Shown here: positions 60,289-64,000 of the stretch, one piece after another
Layout: every line of letters begins with the position of its first letter
How positions within the stretch are numbered: position 1 is the stretch's first letter
DNA from: Mycetocola_B reblochoni
GTDB lineage: Bacteria; Actinomycetota; Actinomycetes; Actinomycetales; Microbacteriaceae
Length of the DNA stretch: 64,000 nt
Assembly (NCBI RefSeq): GCF_003667525.1
Contig: NZ_RCUW01000001.1
Location: forward strand, 372,001-436,000
Direction: 5' to 3'
Made by a program: the position numbers and the translations under genes
Notes under the pieces: generated by a model
The model's database searches: none
What the model was told of the DNA's origin: nothing
The model's input: only the letters and a program-made list of their open reading frames with translations

Positions 60289-61568
60289 GCGACCGACGGC
60301 TTCTGCTGCACTCGGTCACGGCCGTCGACGCCGGGGGGACGCGCGAGGACGCCTGGCTGAGCTGCGTCGACGGCGTGATCGCGGCGACGGGTGTCGGCGA
60401 CGGCTGGCGCGCCCACCTGGCGCCCTCGACCCGCATGGCGGGCGGTGGCGGTGTGGCGGGCGACGACGGCACGGCGCGCGGCGACCACCCGGCGGCGGGG
60501 TTCAGCATGGGCGGCGTGGGCGGCCGGGCCGGTCACGACGGCGGTCCCACCGTCCTCGACGGCTCGGGGCTGACCGTCACCCCCGGCTTCATCGACCTGC
60601 ACCAGCACGGCGGCGGCGGGCACGGCAACGAGGACGGCCCCGCCGGCATCCTCGCCGCCCTGGACGCCCATGCCCTCCACGGCACGACCCGGGCACTCGC
60701 CAGCCTCGTGGCGGCCCCCGTCCCGGTGCTGAGGGAGCGGCTGGAGTCGGCGAGCGCACTGGCCGCCCGCACCCCCGGCCTGTGGGGCGTCCACCTGGAG
60801 GGTCCCTTCCTCGCGCCCGCGCGGAAGGGCGCGCACGACGAGTCCGCCCTCGTCGCGCCCCGTCGTGCGGACGTCGCCGCGCTCCTTCCGCGGGGGGCGG
60901 AGCCGGCGATGATCACGATCGCCCCCGAGCTCCCGGGTGCCGGAGCCGCTATCGCCGCGTTCGCCTCGGCGGGCAGCGTCGTCGCGATCGGGCACACGGA
61001 GTGCGACGACGCTCAGGCACGTGCCGCCATCGCCGCGGGCGCCAGGCATCTGACGCACACCTTCAACGCCATGCCGGGGATCGGTCACCGCGAGCCCGGT
61101 CCGATCCTCGCGGCCGTGGAGTCCGGCGGCATCACCCTCGAGGTCATCGTGGACGGCCACCACGTGCATCCCGCGGCGGTCCGGCTGCTGTACGCCGTCG
61201 CACCCGGTCGCGTCGCCGCCGTCACCGATGCGATGGCCGCAGCAGGAGCACCGGACGGCCGCTACCGCCTCGGGGACCTCGACGTCACCGTCGCCGACGG
61301 GGTCGCCACGCTGGCGGGGACGACGACGCTGGCCGGGTCGACGCTGACGATGGACGCCGCGCTGCGCACCGGTCTGGCGATGGGCGTACCGGTGGCGGAG
61401 ATGGTCGGCTCCCTCACCGCGACACCCGCGCGCGTGCTCGGCAGAGACGCGAGCTTCGGCATGCTGGGCCCCGGCTTCGTCGCCGACCTCGTGCTCGTCG
61501 ACGCCGGCTGGCAGGTCGTCGGCGTCTACCGTGACGGGGTGCCCGTCGTCTCCCCGCTGACGACGTGA
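60285..61568 (+). CDS. nagA: N-acetylglucosamine-6-phosphate deacetylase
   Basis: A 427-residue amidohydrolase that turns GlcNAc-6-P into GlcN-6-P for NagB. Metal and active-site residues: DLHQHG (~98-103), HLEGPFLAPARKGAHD, VAIGHTECDD, HLTHTFNAM and the catalytic Asp in AVTDAMAAAG. Between the N-terminal sandwich and the barrel there is a Gly-rich insertion of ~45 residues (MAGGGGVAGDD ... GGVGGRAGHDGG) absent from usual NagA proteins of ~380-390 residues; it probably forms a flexible loop. Last gene of the amino-sugar operon, 13 bp from the convergent serine hydrolase. Confidence 0.94.
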   Translation: MSDRRLLLHSVTAVDAGGTREDAWLSCVDGVIAATGVGDGWRAHLAPSTRMAGGGGVAGDDGTARGDHPAAGFSMGGVGGRAGHDGGPTVLDGSGLTVTPGFIDLHQHGGGGHGNEDGPAGILAALDAHALHGTTRALASLVAAPVPVLRERLESASALAARTPGLWGVHLEGPFLAPARKGAHDESALVAPRRADVAALLPRGAEPAMITIAPELPGAGAAIAAFASAGSVVAIGHTECDDAQARAAIAAGARHLTHTFNAMPGIGHREPGPILAAVESGGITLEVIVDGHHVHPAAVRLLYAVAPGRVAAVTDAMAAAGAPDGRYRLGDLDVTVADGVATLAGTTTLAGSTLTMDAALRTGLAMGVPVAEMVGSLTATPARVLGRDASFGMLGPGFVADLVLVDAGWQVVGVYRDGVPVVSPLTT

Positions 61569-61581
61569 GGCGGTCCGGCGC

Positions 61582-62481
61582 TCAGACGACGTACTCCAGG
61601 ATGTCCTCGCCGACGGTCCGGAGTGCGTCGACGACGGCGAGGCGGGAGCGCAGGTCGCTGTCGGCGAAGCTCGCCGCGACCGCGTAGCTGACGCCCGCGC
61701 GCGGCCCGCGCAGGACCCCGGCCTCGACGCGGATGCTGCTGTCGGCACCGGTCTTGTTGATCAGGTGGAGCCCGTGGCGCCCGTCCCTGTGGGCGAGCGG
61801 GTCCATGCCGAACGCCGAGGCGACGAGGGAGAGGTCCATGTTGCCGCTCAGCCACTCGGTGACGAGCCCGCTGGTGGCCTGGTCGACGATCTCACCCCTG
61901 ACGAGCGAGCCGAACAGCCAGGACAGCTCGCGCATGGAGCCGAGCGAGACGTGGGGGGCGTCGTCGGGTCCGCGCGTGGCGCGCACCCGGTCGAGCATCG
62001 CCGTCCGACGAAGGCCGATCGCCTCGGTCCTGCGCCTGACCGAGTCGAGGCCGACGGCCCTGACCAGGACGTTGGTCGCGACGGTGTCGCTCGTCGCCGC
62101 GACGAGGGCGGCGACGTCGGAGATCGGCAGGGCGGGGACCTGGAGGTGCTGCCAGAGCCCCGCCTCGGCGACCTCGTCCTGCGCGGTGCGCTCGAGCACC
62201 TGGAGCGCGGGGAAGGAGCTGTCCTGGAGGTGCGCGGCGACGTCGATGAGCAGCAGCACCTTGCCGACGGAGGCCGTCGGCATGACGATGTAGTCGTCGA
62301 CGGCGAGCAGACTCTGGCCGGAGGAGATGTCGTCGATCCTGGCGGAGACCTTGACGCCGTTGTGCGCGAGGAACTCGAGTGCCTTGAGGCCGGTCGTGAA
62401 GCTGTCCGCCGATGCGGGCGACACGTGCCGTGGGCGTCGACGCGGCCGTGACCGTCTCCCGGTGTTCTGCGTTGCGGACAC
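61582..62481 (-). CDS. Serine hydrolase, class A beta-lactamase-like
   Basis: A 299-residue penicillin-recognising-fold protein. Nucleophile motif Ser71-x-x-Lys74 in PTASVGK, the SDN equivalent in AATSDTVATN (~130) reads SDT, and KTG stands in INKTGADSS (~243). GTG 62481 has GGAGGG 4 bases upstream; a longer frame to 62574 lacks a ribosome site. The N-terminus is Arg-rich (GRRSRPRRRPRH) with no hydrophobic signal peptide, so export is doubtful and a true beta-lactamase role is uncertain; it may be a cytosolic esterase/peptidase. Convergent with nagA. Confidence 0.8.
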   Translation of the reverse strand: MSATQNTGRRSRPRRRPRHVSPASADSFTTGLKALEFLAHNGVKVSARIDDISSGQSLLAVDDYIVMPTASVGKVLLLIDVAAHLQDSSFPALQVLERTAQDEVAEAGLWQHLQVPALPISDVAALVAATSDTVATNVLVRAVGLDSVRRRTEAIGLRRTAMLDRVRATRGPDDAPHVSLGSMRELSWLFGSLVRGEIVDQATSGLVTEWLSGNMDLSLVASAFGMDPLAHRDGRHGLHLINKTGADSSIRVEAGVLRGPRAGVSYAVAASFADSDLRSRLAVVDALRTVGEDILEYVV

Positions 62482-62776
62482 GCACCCTCCTGCTTCCCTG
62501 CGGGCTTCCCCTGCGACCGTTCCCGTCCGGGCGTGCTGCCCGTCCTGAGACGTCGGGTCCGACCCGATGGACACTCGTGGAGTGGGGGATGTCAGGGGCG
62601 GTCGGACCCCGATTCACTCACGGTATCCTAAACCGCCTGTCGACCACCGTCGGTTGTCCCGAGCCGGAACGGCCGAGCGATGACCCCCCGCAGGACCCGG
62701 CGCACCGGGGCCTGCCCGCCGAGCCCGGACCGCCGGAGCCCGACAACGGAGAGCCGGACGCCTGCGGCCCTCCCCG
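62482..62776 (-). promoter_or_regulatory. Upstream region of the serine hydrolase gene
   Basis: A 295-bp region without a gene. On the minus strand a TAGGAT -10-like hexamer lies at 62630-62625 in the context GTTTAGGATACCG; no good -35 was found. The rest holds the 3' flank of the M13 peptidase gene with no clear terminator. Confidence 0.35.
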
Positions 62777-64000
62777 TCACCAGATGGCGACGCGGGACGC
62801 GGGGTCCAGCCACAGCCCGTCGCCCTCGGCCAGGCCGAACGCCTCGGCGAAGGCGTCGAGGTTGCGGACGATCTGGTTGCAGCGGAACTCGTTGGGCGAG
62901 TGCGGGTCGATCGCGAGCAGCCGGATGACCTCGGCGTCTCTGGCCTTCTGCTGCCAGGCCTGCGCCCAGGACAGGAAGAACCGCTCCGCGCCGCTGAGGC
63001 CGTCGACGATGGGGGCGTCCGCGCCGGCGAGCGAGCGCTGGTAGGCCTTCCAGGCGATCGAGAGACCGCCCAAATCTCCGATGTTCTCGCCGATGGTGAG
63101 GGCGCCGTTGACGTGGTGCCCCGGGGTCTGCTCGGGCGCGAGCGCGTCGTACTGCTCGATGAGGGCGGCGGTGCGCTCCTCGAACGCGGCGCGGTCCTCC
63201 GGCGTCCACCAGTCGAGCAGCCGGCCCTCGCCGTCGTACCGCGAGCCCTGGTCGTCGAAGCCGTGGCCGATCTCGTGGCCGATCACGGCGCCGATCGCCC
63301 CGTAGTTGGCGGCGGGGTCGCGCTCCGGGTCGAAGAAGGGGAACTGGAGGATCGCGGCGGGGAACACGATCTCGTTGAAGCCGGGGTTGTAGTACGCGTT
63401 CACGGTCTGCGGCGTCATGAACCACTCGTCGCGGTCGACGGGGGAGCCGATCTTGGCGAGCTCCCTGCGGTACTCGAACTCGGTGACGCGGGCGACGTTG
63501 CCGATGAGGTCCCCGGCGTCGATGACGAGCCCGTCGTAGTCACGCCAGCGGTCCGGATACCCGATCTTGGGGGTGAAGAGGTCGAGCTTGGCGAGGGCGC
63601 GCTCGCGTGTGGCCTCGCTCATCCAGTCGAGGGTGCTGATCGAGTCGCGGTACGCCTCGACCAGGTTGGCCACGAGCACGTCCATCTGCGTCTTCGACTC
63701 CTCGGGGAAGTGCCGCTGGACGTAGGCGCGTCCGACCGCCTCGCCGAGCGAGCCCTCGACGAGGGACACGCCGCGCTTCCACCGCTCCCTGATCCGGGGG
63801 ACGCCGCTGAGGGTGCGGCCGTAGAAATCGAAGTTCTCGGCAACGAAGTCGTCGGTGAGGTAGGCGGCCGACGCGTGGACGACCTTCCAGCTCAGCCAGT
63901 CCTTCCACGCCGCGAGGCGGTCCTCGACGAGGAGCGCGCCGAGGCCGGTGACGGCGTCGGGCTCGCGGACGATGACCTCGTCCATGGCCCCCTCGCTGTC
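62777..64000 (-). CDS. M13-family (neprilysin-like) metallopeptidase, 5' truncated
   Basis: Zinc endopeptidase, usually ~650 residues; the C-terminal ~407 are in the window and the frame is open to the edge, so the Met at 63985 is not the start. Zinc site HEIGH is in GAVIGHEIGHGFDDQG and the third ligand Glu in TIGENIGDLGGLSIAW; NAYYNPGFNEIVFPAAIL precedes as in all M13 enzymes, and the C-terminal SPNEFRCNQIVRNLDAFAEAF is conserved. Bacterial relatives (PepO) degrade small peptides in the cytoplasm or at the surface; the N-terminus that would decide is missing. Confidence 0.93.
   Translation of the reverse strand, partial: DSEGAMDEVIVREPDAVTGLGALLVEDRLAAWKDWLSWKVVHASAAYLTDDFVAENFDFYGRTLSGVPRIRERWKRGVSLVEGSLGEAVGRAYVQRHFPEESKTQMDVLVANLVEAYRDSISTLDWMSEATRERALAKLDLFTPKIGYPDRWRDYDGLVIDAGDLIGNVARVTEFEYRRELAKIGSPVDRDEWFMTPQTVNAYYNPGFNEIVFPAAILQFPFFDPERDPAANYGAIGAVIGHEIGHGFDDQGSRYDGEGRLLDWWTPEDRAAFEERTAALIEQYDALAPEQTPGHHVNGALTIGENIGDLGGLSIAWKAYQRSLAGADAPIVDGLSGAERFFLSWAQAWQQKARDAEVIRLLAIDPHSPNEFRCNQIVRNLDAFAEAFGLAEGDGLWLDPASRVAIW

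Noticed and set aside
1..64000. Mobile element, prophage or genomic island
   Set aside because: No integrase, transposase, phage structural gene, tRNA-associated attachment site or clear drop in GC content was seen anywhere in the window.

Overview
This is a very GC-rich, gene-dense chromosomal window from an actinobacterium. GTG starts, ATGA/GTGA stop-start overlaps, -10 boxes of the form TAGGAT and a surface protein with a sortase-E-type LAATG signal all fit. A member of the Micrococcales, perhaps Microbacteriaceae, is my best guess, but nothing here fixes the genus. I see no rRNA, tRNA, CRISPR array, transposase, integrase or phage gene.

Layout. 0-1.6 kb: the 3' part of an oleate hydratase. 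1.8-20.6 kb: a catabolic region with three transcription units around a LysR regulator: (i) MFS carrier plus amidohydrolase, with a GntR regulator nearby; (ii) an NMT1/SsuA-type ABC importer running into a GMC oxidoreductase; (iii) flavin monooxygenase, Rid protein, DUF1028 protein, M20 amidohydrolase and aldehyde dehydrogenase. It ends with an amine-oxidase/ornithine-cyclodeaminase-like pair and a divergent TetR regulator. The two promoter regions that flank the YtcJ-like amidohydrolase and lysR share the same two sequence blocks at identical spacing, so units (ii) and (iii) are probably co-regulated. The substrate is unknown; the enzyme set points to an amide- or amine-containing, perhaps heterocyclic, compound.

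20.7-33.5 kb: ordinary chromosomal genes. They include a TerC-family transporter behind a yybP-ykoY (Mn2+) riboswitch, a DHA2 drug exporter with a TetR regulator and a divergent SDR across a near-perfect 32-bp inverted repeat, a NarL-type two-component system, small membrane proteins, a DUF1990 protein, an SDR and a siderophore-interacting flavoprotein. 33.5-38.3 kb: a translationally coupled pair of a divergent HSP90-family ATPase and a 945-residue TPR-like protein, the most interesting functionally unassigned operon here. 38.3-47.4 kb: a P-loop kinase, a MarR regulator with its likely operator, an FUSC-like membrane protein, an alpha/beta hydrolase, a stand-alone condensation-domain protein, a lipoprotein, a cell-wall-anchored lectin/SpaA-repeat adhesin and a VOC protein.

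47.5-61.6 kb: an amino-sugar (chito-oligosaccharide-like) utilisation locus. A peptide/opine-type ABC importer (binding lipoprotein, permease, fused permease-ATPase, second ATPase) is followed by a cytoplasmic GH20 hexosaminidase. Divergently, a TetR regulator leads into GH3 glycosidase, SGNH esterase, ROK kinase, NagB and NagA. The logical order is import, hydrolysis, deacetylation and phosphorylation, then deamination to fructose-6-phosphate. The fused permease-ATPase gene carries a 1-base frameshift in a C5 run. The window ends with a class-A-beta-lactamase-like serine hydrolase and a truncated M13 metallopeptidase.

Short tandem repeats with a 7-bp period lie at or just beyond the stop codons of three minus-strand genes.
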